Of a DNA stretch of 9,436 bases, positions 1 to 5,589 are shown one piece after another. The position numbers and the translations under genes were made by a program. This stretch comes from JBCBEX01 sp039027055 (lineage in GTDB: Bacteria > Bacteroidota > Rhodothermia > Rhodothermales > Rubricoccaceae), in NCBI GenBank assembly GCA_039027055.1, contig JBCCLD010000180.1, forward strand, positions 1 to 9,436. The letters run 5' to 3'. The notes under the pieces are model-generated. The model was not told the DNA's origin and did not search any database. It saw only the letters and a program-made list of their open reading frames with translations. Position 1 is the stretch's first letter. Each line of letters starts with the position of its first letter.

Positions 1-14
1 AGCGTAGCCGCTGC

Positions 15-70
15 GTCCTAGGTCGCGCGTCACGGGTCCACGTGACCTCCGACCCCGACCTTCGACCCAA
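15..70. repeat. Inverted heptad array in the rplQ leader
   Basis: The trinucleotide GTC occurs at 15, 22, 29 and 36, exactly seven bases apart. After a 5-base centre (CACGT, 39-43), GAC occurs at 44, 51, 57 and 64 (spacings 7, 6, 7). The result is four units facing four inverted units, and the array ends six bases before the rplQ start codon. Its core forms a perfect 6-bp hairpin, GTCACG (29-34) with CGTGAC (41-46). The TAGGTC at 19-24 resembles the -10 words seen elsewhere in the window but belongs to the array, so I do not call it a promoter. Function is unknown; it could be a leader hairpin or an inserted repeat. Confidence 0.6.
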
Positions 71-75
71 GAATC

Positions 76-888
76 ATGAGACACGGAGTTAAACTCAAAA
101 AGATGGGGCGCACGGCGGCGCACCGCAAGGCCACGCTGGCCGCGATGTCGTCGGCGCTCATCGAGCACAAGCGCATCAAGACCACCGCCGCCAAGGCGAA
201 GGCGCTGCGCTCGTTCGTCGAGCCCATCATCAACCGCGCCAAGGAGGACACGACGCACAACCGGCGTCAGGCCTTCCGCTACCTCCGCAACAAGCACGCG
301 GTGAAGGAGCTCTTCGGCGACATCGCCTCGAAGATCGGCGACCGCCCCGGCGGCTACACGCGCATCGTGAAGCTCGGCTCGCGCTCTGGCGACGCCACCG
401 AGATGGCGATCATCGAGCTCGTCGACTACAACGACGTGCGCCCTGATGGCGCGTCGAGCGGCAAGAAGAAGCGCACCCGCCGAAGTGGGGGCCGCCGCCG
501 CAAGAAGAGCAGCGACGCCGCCTCGGCCCCGCAGGCCGCCGCCGCACCCGCCGCCGACGACCTCACGAAGGTCTACGGCATCGGCCAGGTGTTCTCGGGC
601 GCGCTCGTCGCGAACGGCATCACGACGTTCCAGCAGCTCGCCGACGCCGACCTCGACACGCTGCGCGGCGTCATCGCCTCCGACAGCGACACGAACGACG
701 AGGCCGCCAACGAGGAGACGTGGGCCGAGCAGGCCGCCTTCCTCGCCAAGGGCGACACCGACGGCCTCGCCGCCTACATCGAAGCGATGAAGGCCGCCAA
801 GGCGGAGGCTGCAGAGGCTCCCGAAGCCGAGGCTGCGGACGACGCCCCTGAAGCGGCCGACGACGAGAAGGCCGACGACGCAGCCTAG
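76..888 (+). CDS. rplQ: 50S ribosomal protein L17 with C-terminal HhH-like extension
   Basis: L17 is a structural protein of the large ribosomal subunit. Residues 1-120 match the whole family, with the landmarks GRTAAHRKATL (11-21), IKTTAAKAKALR (34-45), FVEPII (47-52), DRPGGYTRI (89-97) and IELVDYN (113-119). Bacterial L17 usually ends near residue 120-130, but this protein continues to 270. The extra part has a very basic linker (130-145, KKKRTRR and RRRKK), an Ala/Pro stretch, and a small domain at 161-230 resembling a helix-hairpin-helix (DDLTKVYGIG, then GITTFQQLADADLDTLRGVI and ETWAEQAAFLA). An Ala/Glu/Asp-rich acidic tail (237-270) follows. Similar extensions are known on ribosomal proteins of Bacteroidota and Rhodothermota. 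The ATG at 76 gives the canonical MRH start; no Shine-Dalgarno precedes it. The gene usually follows rpoA, which would lie outside the window. The L17 identity is certain; the role of the extension is unknown. Confidence 0.97.
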   Translation: MRHGVKLKKMGRTAAHRKATLAAMSSALIEHKRIKTTAAKAKALRSFVEPIINRAKEDTTHNRRQAFRYLRNKHAVKELFGDIASKIGDRPGGYTRIVKLGSRSGDATEMAIIELVDYNDVRPDGASSGKKKRTRRSGGRRRKKSSDAASAPQAAAAPAADDLTKVYGIGQVFSGALVANGITTFQQLADADLDTLRGVIASDSDTNDEAANEETWAEQAAFLAKGDTDGLAAYIEAMKAAKAEAAEAPEAEAADDAPEAADDEKADDAA

Positions 889-910
889 CTCGTCGCCCGT
901 TCCCGACCGA

Positions 911-945
911 AAGCGCCCCGCTGGCTCCACGCTGGCGGGGCGCTT
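911..945 (+). terminator. Rho-independent-type terminator after rplQ
   Basis: AAGCGCCCCGC (911-921) pairs perfectly over 11 bp with GCGGGGCGCTT (935-945) around a 13-base loop, 22 bases after the rplQ stop. The downstream arm ends in TT followed by CTC, so the U-tract is short. Stem strength and position still support termination, separating the ribosomal-protein transcript from rpe. Confidence 0.75.
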
Positions 946-976
946 CTCATGGATGCGAGGCCCGTGGGCTGCGTCG

Positions 977-982
977 TAGGTT
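977..982 (+). promoter_or_regulatory. Possible -10 element of the rpe promoter (TAGGTT)
   Basis: TAGGTT sits 31 bases after the terminator stem and predicts a transcript start near 988-990, giving a leader of roughly 48 bases. The same hexamer is the -10 of the strong promoter at 6864-6892. No good -35 lies 16-18 bases upstream (TGCGAG at 954-959), so this rests on the recurrence of the word and on its position. Confidence 0.35.
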
Positions 983-993
983 GCACTATCAGG

Positions 994-1033
994 ACGTGCA
1001 TACGTCCACACCTGCACACGTCCACACCCCCGA
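994..1033. repeat. Octad tandem array in the rpe leader
   Basis: Units of eight bases begin at 994, 1002, 1010, 1018 and, degenerate, 1026. The consensus is ACGTSCAC; the copies at 1002 and 1018 are identical (ACGTCCAC), and an 11-base match covers 1002-1012 and 1018-1028. The array stops three bases before the rpe ATG and would make up almost the whole predicted leader. No inverted partner is seen. It could be slippage-derived repeat DNA or a protein-binding leader; neither is shown. Confidence 0.55.
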
Positions 1034-1036
1034 CCG

Positions 1037-1699
1037 ATGCGCCTCTCCGCCTCCATCCTCGGTGCCGACCTCGGCGACCTCCGCGCCGACGCCCGCGCTG
1101 CCATCGACGCCGGGTGCGAGTGGCTGCACGTGGATGTGATGGATGGGCACTTCGTCCCGAACATCTCCTTCGGCGTGCCGGTGATGCAGAGCCTCCGCGA
1201 CCTCGCCGAAGAGACCGAGACGCTCCTCGACGTGCACCTGATGATCGAGGAGCCGGATCGCTACCTCCGCGACTTCGCACACGCCGGAGCCGGATTGCTG
1301 ACGGTCCACGCCGAGGCGTGCCCGCACCTGCACCGCACCGTGCAGCACATCAAGGAGCTAGGCTGCCAGGCTGGCGTCGCGCTCAACCCCGCCACGCCGC
1401 TCACCGCGCTCGATCACATCTTGCCCGACCTCGACCTCGTGCTCGTGATGTCAGTCAACCCAGGCTTCGCAGGGCAGGCGTATATCCCTGCGACTACGGC
1501 AAAGATTGCGGAGGTGGCCCGCCGTGCCGCCGCAGAGCAGCCCGGCCTCTACATCCAGGTGGACGGCGGAGTAACGCCCGCCAACGCCGCGCAGAACGTG
1601 GAGGCTGGGGCCAACGTGCTCGTCGCCGCGAGCGCCATCTTCAAGGGAGGTACTGTTGCCGAGAACGTGCAGGCGTTCCGCGATGCGGTGGATAGCTAA
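1037..1699 (+). CDS. rpe: Ribulose-phosphate 3-epimerase
   Basis: Rpe interconverts D-ribulose 5-phosphate and D-xylulose 5-phosphate in the cytosolic pentose phosphate pathway. At 220 residues the protein has the usual length of this TIM-barrel, metal-dependent enzyme. Visible signatures are SASILGADLGDL (4-15), WLHVDVMDGHFVPN (29-42), LDVHLMIEEP (64-73), ALNPATP (115-121), LVMSVNPGFAGQ (136-147), QVDGGV (174-179) and the phosphate-binding loop VAASAIFK (196-203). By family knowledge the metal ligands and catalytic acids are H31, D33, H67 and D176, all present. The ATG at 1037 starts directly at the conserved MRLSASIL, with no Shine-Dalgarno. The stop (TAA, 1697-1699) overlaps the stop of the converging lipoprotein gene. 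Confidence 0.97.
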   Translation: MRLSASILGADLGDLRADARAAIDAGCEWLHVDVMDGHFVPNISFGVPVMQSLRDLAEETETLLDVHLMIEEPDRYLRDFAHAGAGLLTVHAEACPHLHRTVQHIKELGCQAGVALNPATPLTALDHILPDLDLVLVMSVNPGFAGQAYIPATTAKIAEVARRAAAEQPGLYIQVDGGVTPANAAQNVEAGANVLVAASAIFKGGTVAENVQAFRDAVDS

Positions 1700-2484
1700 G
1701 ACGCGTCGGCGGTCGAGTCTGTCGCTACAGCAGGCGGTAGCACGAAGCCAACGGTGGGGCGGTCGAAGCGCCAGTTGCGGTAGCGCTCCACGACCTCCAT
1801 CGCACCATCGGGAAACGCCACCGTTTGCGTGCGCTCCACCGGGTGGCCGGTGGCCGTGTCGAGCCAGAGTGTGGCGGTGCCGGACGGCTGGCCTTCGACT
1901 TGGATATCGAACGTGAGCGGCTTGAGGGCTCGGCCGCTCCGTTCCTCCGGTGAGCCCCAGGCGAGATCGTGCGTGGTCACCCACGCGGCGGCACCGCCGT
2001 CCGCGTGGTCGGGCAGTTGGTCTGCCGTCAGCATCGCGAGGTTGTGCAGGATGCCCATGCCGAAGAAGCCGACGACGAGTGCTTCGTTGAGCGCCGCCGG
2101 AGTTGGGATTGGCGCGTCGAAGTTCGTCATACCGTCCCGGCCGTAGACCATCTGCAAGCCGTCCGCGATCAGACTCGGGGCTACGGAGGCGCCCTCGAAC
2201 GTCCCCGAGGCGCGGAGCCACGCGCGGTTCTGTGGGCCGAGCCAGAGCGCGCCCGAGAGGCTGGCGGTGCGCCCCGAGTCCGCGATCACGCTGACGTCCA
2301 CCCGCACGAAGCGTTGGTCGAGCAAGCCCTGGCGCAGCGTCTCGAAGGCCTCCGCCGGGGCCATGTCGAGCACCGCTGCGGCCGCGTTTGGGTTGGGCGC
2401 AGCGCGGCGTTCGTCCGAGCGACACCCCAGACTGAGGAGTACCGCGAGTGCCAGGACGGACAGCCGACAGCCGAAGGCGAGCAT
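1696..2484 (-). CDS. Lipoprotein with probable LolA/DUF2092-like fold
   Basis: The 262-residue product begins with a lipoprotein signal: a short n-region with Arg7, a hydrophobic stretch (8-20) and the lipobox LSLGC, which places the lipidated cysteine at residue 21. It should therefore be membrane-anchored on the periplasmic side or in the outer membrane. The body reads as a beta-rich domain of the LolA/LppX-like type. It has repeated strand-like segments such as ASLSGALWLGPQNRAWLRAS and, near the end, TATLWLDTATGHPVERTQTV (203-222), the kind of WLD.ATG.PV motif common in DUF2092-like proteins. The family is a tentative call. The gene directly follows the M20 peptidase: ATG 2484 is one base after that stop, with GGTGGG inside the upstream gene as a possible weak ribosome site. 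A GTG at 2493 is in frame, but the ATG gives the better signal peptide. No partner or substrate can be named. Confidence 0.8.
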   Translation of the reverse strand: MLAFGCRLSVLALAVLLSLGCRSDERRAAPNPNAAAAVLDMAPAEAFETLRQGLLDQRFVRVDVSVIADSGRTASLSGALWLGPQNRAWLRASGTFEGASVAPSLIADGLQMVYGRDGMTNFDAPIPTPAALNEALVVGFFGMGILHNLAMLTADQLPDHADGGAAAWVTTHDLAWGSPEERSGRALKPLTFDIQVEGQPSGTATLWLDTATGHPVERTQTVAFPDGAMEVVERYRNWRFDRPTVGFVLPPAVATDSTADAS

Positions 2485-2485
2485 G

Positions 2486-3880
2486 CTACCCACCGTAGGC
2501 CTTTAAGAAGCGGATGCCTGCTTCGATGCCCTGGTGGAAGCGGTCGAGGCCGAAGTGCTCGTCCGGGGAGTGGATCGCGTCGGTGTCGAGGCCGAAGCCG
2601 AGCAGCACCGAGTCCAGCCCGAGCAGCCGCTTGAAGTCGGCGACGACGGGGATCGAACCGCCCTCGCGGGTGAAGTAGGGCTCCTGGCCGAACACCTCGC
2701 GCATGGCCTGCTTGGCGGCCTGCATCGCGGGCGCGGTGATGTCGACGATGGCCCCGTGTCCGCCGTGGAGGTCGGTGAAGGTGAGCTGCATCGTGTCGGG
2801 GACGTGCGCCTCGAAGTGGCGGCGCAGCTTCTCCGTGATCTCGCCCGGCGTCTGGTCGGGGACGAGGCGGCACGAGATCTTGGCCGTCGCCTTGGAGGGC
2901 AGCACGGTCTTGGCCCCCTGGCCGATGTAGCCGCCCCACATGCCGTTCACGTCGAGCGTCGGCCGCGCGGAGACGCCTTCGAGCGCCGTGAAGCCGCCCT
3001 CCGTCTTGGTCGTCGTCACGCCGACCTCGCCCGCCCATTCCGTCTCGTCAAAGGGCAGCGCGGCGAACTGCGCGCGCTCGGCGTCGGAGAGCGGGCGCAC
3101 GTGGTCGTAGAAGCCCTCGATGGTGATGTGGTGAGTGTCGTCGTGCAGGTCGGCGATCATCCGCGCGAGCGCGTTGATCGGGTTCTCGATGGCCCCCCCG
3201 TACATCCCCGAGTGGAGGTCGCGGTTCGGGCCTTGGAGCGACACCTCGACGTAGGCGAGCCCGCGCAGCCCGTACGTGATCGACGGGATGCCGGGGCCGA
3301 AGAGGCCCGTGTCGGAGATCAGCACCACGTCGGCGGCGAGCAGGTCCGCGTTCGCCTCGATGAACGGCGCGAGGTGCACGGAGCCGCTCTCCTCCTCGCC
3401 CTCGATCAGAAACTTGAGGTTGACGGGCAGGTCGGTGCCGCTCTGGAGGTACGCTTCGAGCGCCTTGACGTGCATGAATGCCTGGCCCTTGTCGTCGCAG
3501 GCCCCGCGGGCGTAGAGCGTGCCGGTCCGCGCGTCGCCGCCTTTGATGACCGGCTCGAAGGGTGGGCTCGTCCACAGGTCGAGCGGGTCGGGCGGCTGTA
3601 CGTCGTAGTGCCCGTAGACGAGGACCGTCGGCTTGCCGTCGCCCGAGTGGTGCTCGGCGTAGACGATGGGGTGCCCCCGCTTGGCATCGGTTCCCGTCTC
3701 CATGAGCCGTGCCTCCTGCACGCCGATGCGGACGAGTTCGTCGCGGAGCCAACTCGCGGCGCGGCGCGTCTCGTCGCTGTACGCAGGGTCCGTCGAGATC
3801 GAGGGGATGCGCAGCCAGTCCTGAAGCTGGTCGACGAACGTGTCGGCGTGGTCGTGTGCGTAGGCGAGGGCGTTTGTCAT
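2486..3880 (-). CDS. M20 family metallopeptidase (dipeptidase type)
   Basis: This cytosolic two-zinc hydrolase belongs to the M20/CNDP-like dipeptidases, which cleave dipeptides or related amides. At 464 residues it has the standard length. The active-site series is complete: GHYDVQP (90-96, with H91 and D93), ARGACDDKG (124-132, bridging Asp), IEGEEESGS (159-167, catalytic and ligand Glu), ISDTG (188-192, D190) and DAIHSPDEHF (434-443, H437). The lid/dimerisation-domain motif RDLHSGMYGG (220-229) is present. Substrate specificity cannot be read from sequence, and family members include generic dipeptidases and acylases. The ATG at 3880 is the natural start; the start codon and next codons form the last unit of an upstream heptad array. 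It is the first gene of a two-gene unit with the lipoprotein, which may imply linked peptide turnover, but that is inference. Confidence 0.93.
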   Translation of the reverse strand: MTNALAYAHDHADTFVDQLQDWLRIPSISTDPAYSDETRRAASWLRDELVRIGVQEARLMETGTDAKRGHPIVYAEHHSGDGKPTVLVYGHYDVQPPDPLDLWTSPPFEPVIKGGDARTGTLYARGACDDKGQAFMHVKALEAYLQSGTDLPVNLKFLIEGEEESGSVHLAPFIEANADLLAADVVLISDTGLFGPGIPSITYGLRGLAYVEVSLQGPNRDLHSGMYGGAIENPINALARMIADLHDDTHHITIEGFYDHVRPLSDAERAQFAALPFDETEWAGEVGVTTTKTEGGFTALEGVSARPTLDVNGMWGGYIGQGAKTVLPSKATAKISCRLVPDQTPGEITEKLRRHFEAHVPDTMQLTFTDLHGGHGAIVDITAPAMQAAKQAMREVFGQEPYFTREGGSIPVVADFKRLLGLDSVLLGFGLDTDAIHSPDEHFGLDRFHQGIEAGIRFLKAYGG

Positions 3881-4004
3881 TCGTCTCTAGTCACTTGTCA
3901 TTGGTAGGGAAAGCAGGGCATGGCCTCGTCACCCATCCGACTCCTTCTCTAATGACAACGCCTCTAATGACAACGCCAATGACAGAGGACGAGTGACCAG
4001 GGAC
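3876..4004. repeat. Inverted heptad array between methyltransferase and peptidase genes
   Basis: GTC lies at 3876, 3883, 3890 and 3897 and GAC at 3981, 3988, 3995 and 4002; every step is exactly seven bases. The inner edges are perfect inverted matches: GTCATTGG (3897-3904) and CCAATGAC (3976-3983). The left arm runs into the peptidase start codon (ATG on the minus strand, 3880-3878), and the right arm ends on the last base of the methyltransferase stop codon. About 75 bases separate the arms and hold a further tandem repeat. Function is unknown; the array resembles a small intergenic repeat element. Confidence 0.75.
3947..3985. repeat. Tandem 15-base repeat inside the heptad element
   Basis: CTCTAATGACAACGC is present at 3947-3961 and again, identically, at 3962-3976, followed by a partial copy (AATGACA, 3978-3984) that merges into the right heptad arm. 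The shared AATGACA word is the complement of the left-arm word TGTCATT, so these copies look derived from the same material as the flanking arms. Confidence 0.8.
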
Positions 4005-4780
4005 TACCCCCGTGCGTGCAAAATAAGCCGGGGGCTGTCCGGCGTGTGCGAGGTGCCGTCGTAGGTGCCGTAGGTGTCGAGCAGCGTCAGCCCGGCGGCA
4101 TCGTAGAGCGCGGCGATGTCGTCGCGCGTGAGCAGGCGGACCGACTCGGTGAAGACGTGCTGCTCCTCGGCGAGGCCCTCGTCGCGGTCGCGGTCGAAGC
4201 AGCAGAGCGTGATGCGCTTCTCCACGCGCGGGCCACCAGGGGCGTCCTCAGCGATCCACCGCTCCTGCGTCACGTCGATGCCGTCGATCGTGCGGGTGTC
4301 GTGCGGGACGAGGTGCTGCCGGACGTACGATGCGTTGAGGAAGTCCTGGACGAGGAAGCCGCCCGGCTTGAGCGCCTGCGCCATCGCGCTCACGGCGCGG
4401 GCGTGGTCGGCCTCGTCAGCGAAGTAGCCGAACGACGTGAAGAGGTTGACCACGCCGTCGAAGCGGGCTTGGAAATGCGGCAGCCGCATGTCGCCCACCA
4501 TGAAGCGGACGCGCTCGCTCAGGCCTTCCTGCTCGGCTCGTTTGCGCGCGGTGGCGATGGCGTTCTCGGAGAGGTCGAGGCCGGTGACATCGTAGCCGCG
4601 CTGGGCGAGCAGCCGCGCGTGGCGGCCTCGCCCGCAGGCCACGTCGAGGAGCATTGCGTCGGGGGCCGGAGCGGCGACACGCTCGATGAGGTCGAGCAGC
4701 CGCCGGGCGTCGGCGAGGTTGCGGTTCTGGTAGACGACTTCGTAGGCGTCGGAGTCGAACCAGGCTTCATACCAAGACAT
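4004..4780 (-). CDS. Class I SAM-dependent methyltransferase, substrate unknown
   Basis: The 258-residue product has a Rossmann-type methyltransferase fold. The SAM-binding motif I is LLDVACGRGRHA (44-55). It is followed by GYDVTGLDLSENAIATAR (62-79, acidic D69 after strand 2), VRFMVGDMRLP (91-101, motif around D97), FDGVVNLFTSFGYF (107-120, motif IV region) and LKPGGFLVQDFLN (137-149). This is the Methyltransf_25-like group, which acts on small molecules or unknown acceptors; the substrate is not predictable. The reading frame stays open to a GTG at 4834, but that codon directly abuts a TAGGTT -10 candidate. The ATG at 4780, giving MSWYEAWFDS, is therefore the better start, with a leader of about 48 bases. 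No Shine-Dalgarno is seen. Transcription may continue into the peptidase unit through the heptad element; no conventional terminator with a U-tract is visible between them. Confidence 0.9.
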   Translation of the reverse strand: MSWYEAWFDSDAYEVVYQNRNLADARRLLDLIERVAAPAPDAMLLDVACGRGRHARLLAQRGYDVTGLDLSENAIATARKRAEQEGLSERVRFMVGDMRLPHFQARFDGVVNLFTSFGYFADEADHARAVSAMAQALKPGGFLVQDFLNASYVRQHLVPHDTRTIDGIDVTQERWIAEDAPGGPRVEKRITLCCFDRDRDEGLAEEQHVFTESVRLLTRDDIAALYDAAGLTLLDTYGTYDGTSHTPDSPRLILHARG

Positions 4781-4834
4781 GCGGGGACGGGCGGGGGCGC
4801 CGGAGCGCGCAGCGGGGACGGAAAGCGACCGCAC

Positions 4835-4840
4835 AACCTA
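4835..4840 (-). promoter_or_regulatory. Possible -10 element of the methyltransferase promoter (TAGGTT)
   Basis: Read on the minus strand, TAGGTT is followed by TGTG and predicts a start near 4828, about 48 bases before ATG 4780. No recognisable -35 is seen at the usual distance. A second TAGGTT on the same strand lies at 4952-4947. The call relies on the recurrence of this hexamer upstream of genes in the window. Confidence 0.35.
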
Positions 4841-4856
4841 CCACCGCGCCGGGGTG

Positions 4857-4871
4857 CGAGGCTCTGCCTCG
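4857..4871. promoter_or_regulatory. Short palindrome in the divergent gap
   Basis: CGAGGC (4857-4862) and GCCTCG (4866-4871) form a perfect 6-bp inverted repeat around TCT. It lies between the divergent methyltransferase and pilin-like genes, upstream of the TAGGTT candidate, where an operator could sit. Chance is also possible in GC-rich DNA. Otherwise the gap 4781-4986 shows no repeat array and no strong promoter toward the pilin-like gene; TTTATAC at 4884-4890 is its only AT-rich patch. Confidence 0.25.
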
Positions 4872-4986
4872 GCATAGCGTTTGTTTATACGGTTTGGTGC
4901 TCCGAGCCGCTGGCTTTCTGCCGCGAAAGTGCTACCTCGCCCGGAGAACCTACCCGCAGCGTGCCCTCACCTTCACCCGCAGCACC

Positions 4987-5505
4987 ATGGGCCAGCAACA
5001 ACTCCTCCTGCTCGTCCTCGGCATCGTCATTGTCGGCTTGGCCGTCGCGTCGGGCATCCAGGCCTTTGAAGAGAACCGCTTCCGCATGGAGCAGGACACC
5101 ATGGCCGAGATGGCGACGCGCGTCTTCGGCGACATCATGGCCTGGAAGGAGAAGCCGGCAGCGCTCGGCGGCGGCGAAGATGTCAGCGGCCTGAGCGGCC
5201 TCACGCTGATGCAACTCGGCTACGAGGAGACGGCGCTGCTCAGCCACGGCCAGTACGCGGTCCGGCATCCCGGCATCGACTACATGACGATCAACAACGT
5301 CGGCACGACGGAGCCTTTCCTCTTCATCCGCGGCGTGTCCAACTCCAGCTTCTCGCGCAACGTGATCGGGCGCTTCTACTTCTTTGGGCCCGAACCGGCC
5401 TGCATCGGCATCCGCAAGGGCTTCGTCGTGAGCGCGGGCGCGGGCAGTGCGCAGTGGTACTGGCAGGACACCAAGCCCGAGCGTCCGGATGGGTGTAGTT
5501 GGTGA
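4987..5505 (+). CDS. Membrane-anchored protein with pilin-like N-terminal helix
   Basis: I do not recognise a named family. The 172-residue product starts MGQQQ and runs straight into one hydrophobic helix (about 6-26, LLLLVLGIVIVGLAVASGIQ). An amphipathic, charged helix follows (AFEENRFRMEQDTMAEMATRVF, given here only as 27-48). The remaining mixed globular region contains two cysteines, C139 and C170, that could form a disulphide. A two-residue leader ending in Gly, followed by a long helix, recalls prepilin-type N termini, but the conserved Glu at mature position 5 is absent. It could equally be a simple signal-anchored periplasmic protein. The frame is open from 4894; the ATG at 4987 is chosen because it starts the membrane helix directly. 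The gene is alone, divergent from the methyltransferase and convergent with ruvB, so context gives no function. Confidence 0.75.
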   Translation: MGQQQLLLLVLGIVIVGLAVASGIQAFEENRFRMEQDTMAEMATRVFGDIMAWKEKPAALGGGEDVSGLSGLTLMQLGYEETALLSHGQYAVRHPGIDYMTINNVGTTEPFLFIRGVSNSSFSRNVIGRFYFFGPEPACIGIRKGFVVSAGAGSAQWYWQDTKPERPDGCSW

Positions 5506-5512
5506 GGAGTGG

Positions 5513-5582
5513 TTCGGTATTTCAGGGGTTCGGTATTTCAGTTGGCATGCCCGCTGAAAAACTGAAGGACCGGACCACCGAA
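5513..5582. repeat. Inverted octad array between convergent genes; possible bidirectional terminator
   Basis: TTCRG words begin at 5513, 5521, 5529 and 5537, eight bases apart. Their complements (CTGAA, CTGAA, CCGGA, CCGAA) begin at 5554, 5562, 5570 and 5578, also eight apart. The two 32-base arms flank the palindrome GCATGC (5545-5550) symmetrically. Within the left arm a 15-base word, GGTTCGGTATTTCAG, is repeated exactly at 5511-5525 and 5527-5541. TTTCAG (5536-5541) pairs with CTGAAA (5554-5559). Lying seven bases after the pilin-like stop and seven before the ruvB stop, it could end transcription from both sides, although no classical U-tract follows. Confidence 0.75.
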
Positions 5583-5589
5583 GCACTCT

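Noticed and set aside
967..984. Possible sigma-54 site (GG followed by TTGC) before rpe
   Set aside because: The GG-to-GC spacing is four bases longer than the strict -24/-12 geometry allows on the TTGC side (GG would need to be at 971-972).
2534..3907. Long plus-strand open frame (457 codons) antisense to the M20 peptidase
   Set aside because: Its translation is low-complexity Arg/Val/Glu/Gly-rich without motifs, while the minus strand encodes a complete M20 enzyme. Long antisense frames are common in GC-rich DNA.
3876..4004. CRISPR-like array
   Set aside because: Units are only 7 or 15 bases with no spacers, and no cas genes are present.
4016..5194. Plus-strand open frame across the methyltransferase and into the pilin-like gene
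   Set aside because: It is antisense to a clear methyltransferase and in the wrong frame for the pilin-like protein, with no domain signature.
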